Source of the DNA: Clostridiaceae bacterium
GTDB lineage: Bacteria; Bacillota; Clostridia; Acetivibrionales; DUMC01
Length of the DNA: 11,986 nucleotides
Reading direction: 5' to 3'
NCBI GenBank assembly: GCA_012512865.1
Contig: JAAZDH010000215.1
Coordinates: 1 to 11,986, forward strand
The notes below the pieces were generated by a model. That model did not search any database and was not told where the DNA came from. It worked only from the letters and a program-made list of their open reading frames with translations. The stretch's first letter is position 1. Every line of letters starts with the position of its first letter. Positions 6,467-11,986 of the stretch are shown one piece after another. The translations under genes and the position numbers were made by a program.

Positions 6467-6495
6467 ATAATATCATACTTTTTGGAAAATGTAAA
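6467..6495 (-). promoter_or_regulatory. Candidate promoter of the receptor/peptide operon
   Basis: Read on the minus strand, TTTACA (complement of 6490-6495) and TATTAT (complement of 6467-6472) are exactly 17 bases apart. The -35 box lies inside the small palindrome AATGTAAACATT (6488-6499), which could be an operator. Transcription from here would give a leader of about 285 bases before the receptor start at 6175. Confidence 0.5.
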
Positions 6496-6620
6496 CATTA
6501 AAAATAATAAAAAAACAAAAAATCATCAATTTATTAAATCAAAATATTGTGCAAACCCTGTTAAAACCTCTTTTCAACAACATTTCCACGGTTTATTTAC
6601 TGTGTTAAATAGTAGAGTTC

Positions 6621-6663
6621 AGCAACTTTCAAAAAGCACGTGACATGCCTTTTGAAAGTTGCT
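6621..6663. repeat. Large hairpin (14-bp inverted repeat, extended by 3 bp)
   Basis: AGCAACTTTCAAAA (6621-6634) is perfectly complementary to TTTTGAAAGTTGCT (6650-6663). After one A/C mismatch the stem continues with GCA/TGC around a seven-base loop. Only TTT follows on the plus strand and no T-run follows on the minus strand, so it is a poor terminator. It could be a processed RNA structure, an operator, or a dispersed palindromic repeat. Confidence 0.6.
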
Positions 6664-6944
6664 TTCCCGGGTAATAATGAGGAGACATAGCTAAATCCAC
6701 TAGATGTTACTATGTAGAAACATTTTTATTATAAATTAATATCATGTAAATGGCCTATGACTGTTATATTAAAGTAAGCATGAAGCTGGCTGATTCCTCC
6801 TTTCCCTTAATGATGCATAAATGTAACATAATTTAAGTATAACATATATATGACAATAATGCAACATAAATTTTATTAAGAATTTGTTTTTATTTCACTT
6901 TTGAAGATTTATATTATAAAATCATGTTTGGGTGATAATGAGAA

Positions 6945-7607
6945 GTGGGATATGTTGGTGAATATATTAGATCCTTGAGGGAGACTAAAAAATACAGCCA
7001 GAGAAAGCTTAGCTATTTATCCAAGGTAAGCAATGCTACTATAAACAGGATTGAAAAAGGGATTTCCCAGCCTGCTCCTGAAACATTGAAAAAGCTTGCA
7101 AGTGCACTTGGTGTTACATATGAAGAGCTTCTCTACATTGCCGGTTACCTGGATAAAAACCTGGTTAATGCCGATATTATCAGAAAAATCAGGGAAAAAA
7201 GGAACATGTCCCATGACGAATTGTCAAAAGACATAGAGAAATCCATCGGGACAAAAATTCCGCCAGAAGTACTCGAAAGCATGGAAAAGGGGAAGTTGCT
7301 CAATCCCGGGCAGGATTACATCAATGCAATTGCCAGGTATGAAGGGGTATCCCCTGGGATGCTTTATAAGTGCGCGGTTAGTGCTGACCTGGATTTTACT
7401 ATAAAGGAAAGCATAGGTGAACTCAAGGAAAAGCTAAACCAGATAAACCTTTCACATATTCGCAACAAGGAATTGAAGGAATGGATTAATAATCCTGCCA
7501 GCCTTGAGTACCTGGTTTTTGCGAAAAAGCTTTTTGATATGAAAATAAACCCGGATTTTGTACTCAAGGAATTTGTATATAAAATATTCAGGAACGGGGT
7601 AAATTGA
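6945..7607 (+). CDS. XRE-family transcriptional regulator, paralogue 2
   Basis: A 220-residue regulator with a clear N-terminal Cro/C1 helix-turn-helix (about 3-68; IRSLRETKKYSQRKLSYLS, then VSNATINRIEKG). A second helix-turn-helix-like domain follows at about 73-142 (IIRKIREKRNMSHDELSKDI, then VLESMEKGK). A linker helix (about 152-172) leads to the C-terminal module NPASLEYLVFAKKL (183-196), which matches DPSNLEYLVLAKEL of the first XRE protein. The start is a GTG at 6945, with GGGTGAT (6930-6936) eight bases upstream; no other in-frame start would keep the first helix. It is transcribed away from the receptor/peptide operon, with which it shares a 769-base spacer. Its T-tailed hairpin lies at 7659-7710. 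A likely role is control of the divergent operon or of itself; the inducing signal is unknown. Confidence 0.85.
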   Translation: MGYVGEYIRSLRETKKYSQRKLSYLSKVSNATINRIEKGISQPAPETLKKLASALGVTYEELLYIAGYLDKNLVNADIIRKIREKRNMSHDELSKDIEKSIGTKIPPEVLESMEKGKLLNPGQDYINAIARYEGVSPGMLYKCAVSADLDFTIKESIGELKEKLNQINLSHIRNKELKEWINNPASLEYLVFAKKLFDMKINPDFVLKEFVYKIFRNGVN

Positions 7608-7658
7608 AAATTAAAAGTTAAATTTTCCCTGTTTGACATAAAAAAGAATACTAAAAAT

Positions 7659-7710
7659 GCACCCTGCATAAGAATATCGTATAAGATATTTTTTTACGGG
7701 GTGCTTTTTT
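7659..7710 (+). terminator. Terminator-like nested hairpin overlapping the GerM-gene ribosome binding site
   Basis: GCACCC (7659-7664) pairs with GGGTGC (7699-7704), followed directly by six T (7705-7710). Inside it AATATC (7673-7678) pairs with GATATT (7685-7690), followed by a run of T. The outer arm includes GGGGTG (7698-7703), the only ribosome-binding-like sequence before the ATG at 7711. The structure can end transcription of the second XRE gene, and in readthrough RNA it would hide the ribosome binding site of the lipoprotein gene. Confidence 0.6.
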
Positions 7711-8493
7711 ATGAAAGGAAAAGTATTTTGCGTTTTAATACTATTCTTACTGGTAGCAGTATTTACAAGCGGGTGCAATATTTTACAAAAGCTTGGGCTT
7801 GGTTATGGAGAAAGCGACGAACTTCTTCCGGCAAGCAGTTTTGTCATGGAAGAAGAGGAAGCAATTAAATTTAAGGATAAAAAACCTGTTAAGCTATACT
7901 TTGCTGACAAGGAAAATGTGAAATTGAGGGCAGAAATACGGTATATTAATGTAAGTGACTTAAAAGGGGATGCAGGAAGCCGGGCTACTTTACTTGTTAA
8001 AGAATTGATAAAAGGGCCTGGAAAGGGGGTAAAGCTTGAGGGCACGATACCCGAGGGAACAAGGCTGCTATCGGACGTCGTTGTTGAAAATGACACTGCC
8101 ACGGTTAATTTCAGCATGGAATTCGTTGAAAAACATCCCGGTGGAAAAGATGAAGAAAAGCTAACTATTTATTCGGTCGTAAATACCTTGACGGAGCTCC
8201 AGGAAATTGAAAAAGTCATATTTAAAGTTGAGGGCGAAACAAGGGATTCATACAAGGGGAGTTTTAAATTCAACAAACCTTTTCCGAGGAGTACTTCGAT
8301 AATAAGCAAGGAACCTCCACTGAGGGGTATAATCGAGGAAGACGAAGATGACAACAGCAGGGAAGACAAGGGTTCGGATGATGGCAACAAGGATGCCGGG
8401 ATTAAGGAAGGCGAACGAAACAACCAGGTAAAAACTGATGGCAAGGCAGATGAAGCATTCGAAAATATGGACGGGGAAGAAATCCTGGAATAA
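7711..8493 (+). CDS. GerMN-domain lipoprotein
   Basis: A 260-residue secreted lipoprotein. A lipoprotein signal peptide (basic start, hydrophobic core 7-18) ends at TSGC with Cys22 as the lipidation site; Thr at -3 is less common than Leu. Residues about 58-180 form a GerMN domain: VKLYFADKENVKLRAEIR, then LLVKELIKGPGKGVKL, TIPEGTRLL (112-120), ATVNFSMEF (130-138) and IYSVVNTLTEL (153-163). This fold is known from Bacillus GerM, involved in sporulation and germination, and from other envelope proteins. After about 205 comes a 55-residue, strongly charged and acidic low-complexity tail that is not part of the family core. The ATG at 7711 has its ribosome binding site GGGGTG seven bases upstream, inside a hairpin. 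The gene is monocistronic and convergent with the zinc-ribbon gene. The exact function is unknown. Confidence 0.85.
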   Translation: MKGKVFCVLILFLLVAVFTSGCNILQKLGLGYGESDELLPASSFVMEEEEAIKFKDKKPVKLYFADKENVKLRAEIRYINVSDLKGDAGSRATLLVKELIKGPGKGVKLEGTIPEGTRLLSDVVVENDTATVNFSMEFVEKHPGGKDEEKLTIYSVVNTLTELQEIEKVIFKVEGETRDSYKGSFKFNKPFPRSTSIISKEPPLRGIIEEDEDDNSREDKGSDDGNKDAGIKEGERNNQVKTDGKADEAFENMDGEEILE

Positions 8494-8525
8494 ACTCGAC
8501 CCTTGTGCAACCTTATTATATTTTT

Positions 8526-8747
8526 TTATTCCCTGAAACTGCAACGGGCCCCGCAGCTCTTGCTATTCGGGCAGACGGGCCTGTCTTGCTTGCGTGATAC
8601 CATATAATTCAGGTTTTTAAAAACGGCCCTTAATTCATTACTGCCACAATATGGGCATTTTATACGTTTTTGCTCCCTCTCGCTTATTTTTGCCATTATG
8701 TTAAATTCCTTGCCGCACATTTCGCATTGCAAATCATAAAAAGGCAT
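8526..8747 (-). CDS. FmdB-family zinc-ribbon protein
   Basis: A 73-residue small protein of the FmdB/CxxC_CxxC_SSSS type. It starts MPFYDLQCEMCGKEF, with Cys8 and Cys11, then CPYCGS with Cys31 and Cys34, making a four-cysteine zinc ribbon. The C-terminal stretch CPNSKSCGARCSFRE adds Cys59, Cys65 and Cys69, in line with the Cys-containing tail of this family. I chose this ATG because AGGAGGT lies about ten bases upstream; an in-frame ATG at 8864 would add 39 residues of hydrophobic, AT-driven sequence unlike the family. The function of the family is poorly defined; FmdB was proposed as a regulator of formamidase genes. It is convergent with the GerM-type gene, with 32 bases between them. Confidence 0.85.
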   Translation of the reverse strand: MPFYDLQCEMCGKEFNIMAKISEREQKRIKCPYCGSNELRAVFKNLNYMVSRKQDRPVCPNSKSCGARCSFRE

Positions 8748-9376
8748 ACTTATGATTACCTCCTGGAATAATTTGTCCGGCTGATATAGCAGTATAATAT
8801 GTATTAATTTAATATATACCTTTCTAATACATATTAATATCAAGGTTAATATCAAGGTGCACAACTATGCCAAAGGTACCAGCCATTATTCAAGTATAAT
8901 TATATCATAGTTAACATAATTATAGCAAAACAATATAATAATCAAAAGGAATATAGTTTGACCGGCATGATTATAACATAGTACAGCATTATTTTACCAA
9001 GTTGACCGGGCCATTCCCAAGTAGTAAAATCTATAATAAGGCTATCCGCCCTTATGGTTAGCCCTTATGCCTTATGCCCCGGTTTTAGTTTGATTGAAGC
9101 TTGCGGGTTTCAGCTTGTAAACGCAAAGCATGTTAAGCAGGTCAATGCCGGGAGTATTTTGGTTAAAGCAATGAGATTGAAGCCGTAATGGTTGAAAACT
9201 AAAATTAATATGTTTATAAACAAGTATTCATAATATAAATCAAAATATGGTAATATGAATATATTGAATGCATATATTGAATACATATGTTGAGAATGGA
9301 TGCATGGCATGAATGTATTTAAAATATTGATAATAAATATATAAATAAGCCGGGGAATTAACTGGGAGAGGTTTTT
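8748..9376. other. AT-rich spacer upstream of ddl, with short repeats
   Basis: 629 bases without a credible gene. It contains a perfect 12-base tandem duplication TTAATATCAAGG (8834-8845 and 8846-8857), the repeats GCCCTTATG (9048-9056 and 9061-9069) followed by CCTTATG, two TTGACCGG copies (8957 and 9002 regions), and ATATTGAATgCATATATTGAATACATAT-like near-duplications at about 9259-9287. I could not find a convincing 17-base-spaced promoter pair for ddl. Confidence 0.5.
8834..8857. repeat. Perfect 12-bp tandem duplication
   Basis: TTAATATCAAGG is present twice without a gap. It lies upstream of the zinc-ribbon gene and may be a slippage product or a paired binding site. Confidence 0.7.
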
Positions 9377-10534
9377 ATGAATGAGAGGATAAGGGTGGCA
9401 ATAGTTTTTGGGGGGCAATCAACCGAGCACGAAGTCTCAAGGGTTTCAGCCCAGTCGGTTGCTGAAAACCTGGATAAAAGCAAGTATGAAGCGGTTATGG
9501 TGGGTATTACCAGGGAAGGCAGGTGGCTGCCGTACAATGGTCCAGTGGAAAAACTGGGTACGGGTGAGTGGGAAGCGATTGCATTACCGGGAGCGGACAA
9601 GGCAAGGGGCCTGCCGGAGAAAAACCTGCCTGAAATGGATGGAGCCGAAGATGGCGGATTACCGACAAGAGAAATAGATCCTGCCAGGGAAATACTGGTT
9701 TCCGTGGTGGAGGAGAAAGGTGCGGGCAAGAAGATTGACGTGGTTTTTCCCGTGCTGCACGGCTTAAACGGTGAGGATGGGACCATACAGGGGTTGCTGG
9801 AGCTTGCGGGTATTCCGTATGTTGGTTCTGGCGTACTCGGCTCAGCCCTCGGGATGGATAAGTATTATGCAAAAATAATTTTTGAAAAAGAGGGGCTGCC
9901 CCAGGGCAAATATCTCATGTTTACCAGGAGACAGTTTGACGTGGATTTGGACAGCATATTAACACAAGTCGAGGATGTTCTTGGCTATCCATGCTTTGTA
10001 AAACCTTGCAATTCCGGGTCCTCGGTGGGAGTTGGCAAGGCCTGCGACCGGGAGGGATTGATATTCGCCATGCATGATGCCTTCAAGTATGACAAGCGGG
10101 TCCTGGCGGAGGAATTCATAGACGGGCGTGAAATCGAGTGCTCCGTCCTGGGCAACGATGACCCTGTCGCATCCACCGTGGGGGAAATAATACCATGCAA
10201 TGAATTTTACGATTATGATGCAAAATACAGCGCCAACAGCACATCCCAAATCATAATACCTGCACAGTTGCCCGAGAATACCGTGCAAAGAATAAGGGAA
10301 TATGCAGTAAGGGCTTTTAAAGCACTGGATTGTGCAGGACTTGCCAGGGTGGATTTTTTCGTGCATAAAAAAACCGGTGCCGTATATATAAACGAGTTGA
10401 ATACCATGCCGGGCTTCACCAGTATCAGCATGTATCCGAAGCTGTGGGAAGCTTCGGGTATTTCATATTCCGAGCTCCTTGACAGGCTTATTGAACTTGC
10501 CCTGGAGAGGCACGGGGAAAAAATGGGTTTTTAA
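9377..10534 (+). CDS. ddl: D-alanine--D-alanine ligase
   Basis: Cytoplasmic ATP-grasp enzyme that joins two D-alanines for peptidoglycan precursor synthesis. All landmarks are present in 385 residues: FGGQSTEHEVSRVSA (11-25), FPVLHGLNGEDGTIQG (124-139), GSALGMDKYYAK (155-166), the nucleotide-binding FVKPCNSGSSVGVGKA (207-222), EEFIDGREIECSV (245-257), and the metal-binding VDFF plus YINELNTMPGF (337-347). The omega-loop reads YDYDAKYS (278-285), with the tyrosine expected for D-Ala rather than D-lactate addition, so it is not a VanA-type resistance ligase. It is longer than many Ddl proteins because of an insertion of some 30 residues near 68-105, rich in charge and glycine. The ATG follows GGGAGAGG (9364-9371). 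It is the first gene of a block with murI; its stop codon overlaps the next ribosome binding site. Confidence 0.95.
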   Translation: MNERIRVAIVFGGQSTEHEVSRVSAQSVAENLDKSKYEAVMVGITREGRWLPYNGPVEKLGTGEWEAIALPGADKARGLPEKNLPEMDGAEDGGLPTREIDPAREILVSVVEEKGAGKKIDVVFPVLHGLNGEDGTIQGLLELAGIPYVGSGVLGSALGMDKYYAKIIFEKEGLPQGKYLMFTRRQFDVDLDSILTQVEDVLGYPCFVKPCNSGSSVGVGKACDREGLIFAMHDAFKYDKRVLAEEFIDGREIECSVLGNDDPVASTVGEIIPCNEFYDYDAKYSANSTSQIIIPAQLPENTVQRIREYAVRAFKALDCAGLARVDFFVHKKTGAVYINELNTMPGFTSISMYPKLWEASGISYSELLDRLIELALERHGEKMGF

Positions 10535-10553
10535 GGAGGGTATAAAGGCTACA

Positions 10554-11369
10554 ATGGATAATCGGCCTATTGGCGTTTTTGACTCAGGCCTGGGAGGTCT
10601 TACGGTGCTAAAGGAAATCATGGAAATAATGCCGGGGGAAAGCATAGTATATTTTGGCGACAGCGGGCGGGCTCCCTACGGGGTGAAATCAAAAGAAACC
10701 GTTATAAAATATACCCTCCAGGATATAAGGTTCCTGCTCAGCCATGATATAAAAATGATTGTCATTGCCTGCAATACCGCAAGTGCGTGCAGCCTTGATA
10801 CTGTAAGGGACAGGTTTAATAATATGCCCGTAATTGAAGTGATTCAACCGGGTGCCACCATGGGTGTAAAACAGACAAAAAACAAGAAAATCGGCGTTAT
10901 TGGCACAATTGCCACAATAAACAGCGGCGTTTATGAGAGGGCAATAAATGAAATTGATAAGAAAATGCAGGTATTTTCAAAAGCATGCCCCCTTTTTGTC
11001 CCGCTTGTTGAAGAAGGACCTGAATGGTGGGAAAACGATATTACTTACAGGATAGCCCTTCAGTACCTGGGACCGTTGAAAAATACAGGTGTTGATACGC
11101 TGATATTGGGATGTACCCATTACCCCCTTTTACAAAAAACAATATCAAGGGTTATGGGTGATGATGTAGAGATTGTAAGTTCCGCCCTGGAAGTTGCAAG
11201 GGTTGTAAAAAATGTTATAAGTAAAAACAACATGGCTGCGGGTGAAAATACAGGAACAGTTTATAAATTTTATACCAGTGATGTTGTGGAGAAATTCGAA
11301 CCAATGTGCAATGCAATACTAAAACGCAGAATTAATTCTATTGTAAGGGTTGATATAGAAAAATATTAA
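10554..11369 (+). CDS. murI: Glutamate racemase
   Basis: Cytoplasmic cofactor-independent racemase supplying D-glutamate for peptidoglycan. The 271 residues show FDSGLGGLTV (9-18) with Asp10 and Ser11, GDSGRAPYG (35-43), ACNTAS (72-77) with catalytic Cys73, and LGCTHYPLL (185-193) with catalytic Cys187 and His189; the length is normal. The ATG at 10554 is chosen because it begins the conserved N-terminus (RPIGVFDSG). AAGGAGGG (10533-10540) is 13 bases upstream, rather far, with a second weak AAAGG at 10544-10548. The gene follows ddl by 19 bases, so the two D-amino-acid enzymes are almost certainly cotranscribed. There is no pseudogene sign. Confidence 0.95.
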   Translation: MDNRPIGVFDSGLGGLTVLKEIMEIMPGESIVYFGDSGRAPYGVKSKETVIKYTLQDIRFLLSHDIKMIVIACNTASACSLDTVRDRFNNMPVIEVIQPGATMGVKQTKNKKIGVIGTIATINSGVYERAINEIDKKMQVFSKACPLFVPLVEEGPEWWENDITYRIALQYLGPLKNTGVDTLILGCTHYPLLQKTISRVMGDDVEIVSSALEVARVVKNVISKNNMAAGENTGTVYKFYTSDVVEKFEPMCNAILKRRINSIVRVDIEKY

Positions 11370-11383
11370 ATACTACAATATAT

Positions 11384-11434
11384 ATTAAATATATTACGAA
11401 TAAATATATTATTAAATATATACGAAATTACGAA
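11384..11434. repeat. Near-duplicated ATTAAATATA...ACGAA segment
   Basis: ATTAAATATATTACGAA (11384-11400) recurs as ATTAAATATATACGAA (11411-11426), followed by a further ATTACGAA (11427-11434). It lies in the spacer between murI and the DUF1934 gene. It is AT-rich and probably slippage-derived; no function is evident. Confidence 0.5.
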
Positions 11435-11477
11435 AGAAAATTTATTACAAAAGGTACCAGGAGGAGGAAATACTATT

Positions 11478-11951
11478 ATGGACATCATGGACAAGGATGT
11501 TATTATTAGTTTAAGAGGTAGTCAAAGCACAGGAAACGGAACGTCCAACACCCTTGAATTGATTACGGAAGGCAAGTATTACAAGAGAAATAACGCATAT
11601 TATATTACCTACGATGAAAGTGAAGTTACCGGCATGGAAGGGACAACCACGACAGTCAAAGTGGAAGACGGGGTTGTAACTTTTATGAGGGAAGGGGCGG
11701 TTAATTCCCAGTTTGTTTTTCAAAAAGGGCACAAGCATATTTCATATTACGATACAATCCATGGAGCATTTACCGTGGGAGTACTTGCCAATGATGTAAA
11801 TATAAACGTGAATGATTATGGCGGCGAAATAAGCGTGGGCTATCATATCGAAGTAAACAATGAAACCGATTATAACGATTTCTACATGTCAATCAAGGAG
11901 GTAGGGTATCCAGGTGAGAAATATCGTGGAAGAAATGAAAATAAGTATTGA
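11478..11951 (+). CDS. DUF1934 (YwiB-like) beta-barrel protein
   Basis: A 157-residue protein of the DUF1934 family, predicted calycin-like beta-barrel of unknown function, whose gene commonly precedes argS in Firmicutes (ywiB in Bacillus). Visible family features are VIISLRGSQ near the N-terminus, LITEGKYYKRNNAYYITYDE (28-47), ESEVTGMEGTTTTVKVEDG (47-65), and the central HISYYDTIHGAFTVGVLAN (87-105), followed by alternating hydrophobic strands. The ATG at 11478 has a strong AGGAGGAGG (11459-11467) ten bases upstream; an ATG at 11487 is a possible alternative. It is about 108 bases after murI, so it may be a new unit or the distal part of the same one. Its end overlaps the argS start by 38 bases, consistent with coupled translation. 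Confidence 0.85.
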   Translation: MDIMDKDVIISLRGSQSTGNGTSNTLELITEGKYYKRNNAYYITYDESEVTGMEGTTTTVKVEDGVVTFMREGAVNSQFVFQKGHKHISYYDTIHGAFTVGVLANDVNINVNDYGGEISVGYHIEVNNETDYNDFYMSIKEVGYPGEKYRGRNENKY

Positions 11952-11986
11952 AAACATACTAAGGCAGTCCGTGAACAAGGCTATTG
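11914..11986 (+). CDS. argS: Arginyl-tRNA synthetase, N-terminal fragment (cut by window edge)
   Basis: An open frame starts at GTG 11914, 11 bases after AAGGAGGT (11895-11902), and runs off the window. It encodes MRNIVEEMKISIENILRQSV and a little more, a helical start that fits the N-terminal additional domain of ArgRS. An in-frame ATG at 11935 is the alternative start. The identification rests mainly on the well-known DUF1934-argS gene order and the general look of these 24 residues, so it is inference rather than recognition of catalytic motifs. The reading frame overlaps the end of the DUF1934 gene. Confidence 0.6.
   Translation, partial: MRNIVEEMKISIENILRQSVNKAI

Larger units (their letters stand above)
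6176..6944. other. Long regulatory spacer between receptor operon and second XRE gene
   Basis: 769 bases with no credible coding frame. It separates divergent transcription units and holds a minus-strand promoter (6467-6495), a cluster of three dyads ending in a plus-strand terminator (6269-6333), a large isolated hairpin (6621-6663), and AT-rich sequence with loose AACATA-type repeats (about 6830-6870). The implied leader of the receptor mRNA is about 285 bases, long enough for RNA-level control. Confidence 0.6.

Noticed and set aside
6765..6802. Strong minus-strand Shine-Dalgarno (AGGAGG, about 6797) that might mark a small gene
   Set aside because: The first ATG is about 14 bases downstream and the frame closes after five codons; no other start gives a credible peptide.
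8748..8864. N-terminal extension of the zinc-ribbon protein from the ATG at 8864
   Set aside because: The extra 39 residues are hydrophobic and AT-driven, and the ribosome binding site is at the internal MPFYDLQ start.
9507..9872. Long minus-strand frames inside ddl
   Set aside because: They are shadows of a fully motif-supported gene in another frame, with proline/serine-rich composition typical of such shadows.
9377..10534. VanA-type D-Ala-D-Lac ligase (glycopeptide resistance)
   Set aside because: The omega-loop YDYDAKYS has the tyrosine/lysine pattern of D-Ala-D-Ala ligases, and the neighbour is murI rather than vanH or vanX.

Overview
The window looks like a chromosomal segment of a low-GC Clostridia member, with Acetivibrio/Ruminiclostridium-type relatives as my best guess. 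The reasons are AT-rich spacers, strong AGGAGG-type ribosome binding sites, a GerM-domain lipoprotein, an AgrD-like peptide of the clostridial YQP..P type, and the order ddl - murI - DUF1934 - argS. The taxonomic placement is inference; no rRNA or tRNA gene is present.

Layout. 1-408: AT-rich spacer made largely of degenerate short direct repeats. 409-2980 (+): a two-gene overlapping unit, a GT-C type membrane glycosyltransferase followed by a UbiA-family decaprenyl-phosphate phosphoribosyltransferase, suggesting a polyprenyl-phosphate pentose donor used for a cell-surface glycan. 3252-3791 (+): YkuK-type RNase H-like protein, convergent with an unrecognised 129-residue protein (3803-4192, -). 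4193-4491: regulatory spacer with three iteron-like repeats, a near-perfect palindrome and a good promoter. 4492-5154 (+): XRE-family regulator. 5248-6175 (-): a two-gene unit encoding a seven-helix AgrC-like receptor with no kinase ATPase domain and, one base after its stop, a 41-residue AgrD-like cyclic-peptide precursor that is easily missed. 6176-6944: a 769-base spacer with a minus-strand promoter, three adjacent dyads, a plus-strand terminator with no gene in front of it, and a large hairpin. 6945-7607 (+): a second XRE regulator, paralogous to the first and of identical length. 7711-8493 (+): GerM-domain lipoprotein, convergent with an FmdB-type zinc-ribbon protein (8526-8747, -). 8748-9376: spacer. 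9377 to the right edge (+): ddl, murI, a DUF1934 protein and the first codons of argS.

The most unusual part is 4193-7607. A peptide precursor and a kinase-less AgrC-like receptor sit between two sister XRE regulators. Neither the AgrB processing protease nor an AgrA-type response regulator is encoded in the window. A 10-base motif (AACATTTTGT) is shared between the control region of the first regulator and the leader of the peptide/receptor operon. My working hypothesis is a self-contained peptide-sensing module in which the XRE proteins, rather than a phosphorelay, read the state of the receptor, or in which the receptor feeds an unlinked kinase. The gene content is seen in the sequence; the circuit is inference.

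The right-hand block (ddl, murI) is ordinary peptidoglycan-precursor housekeeping leading into arginyl-tRNA synthetase.
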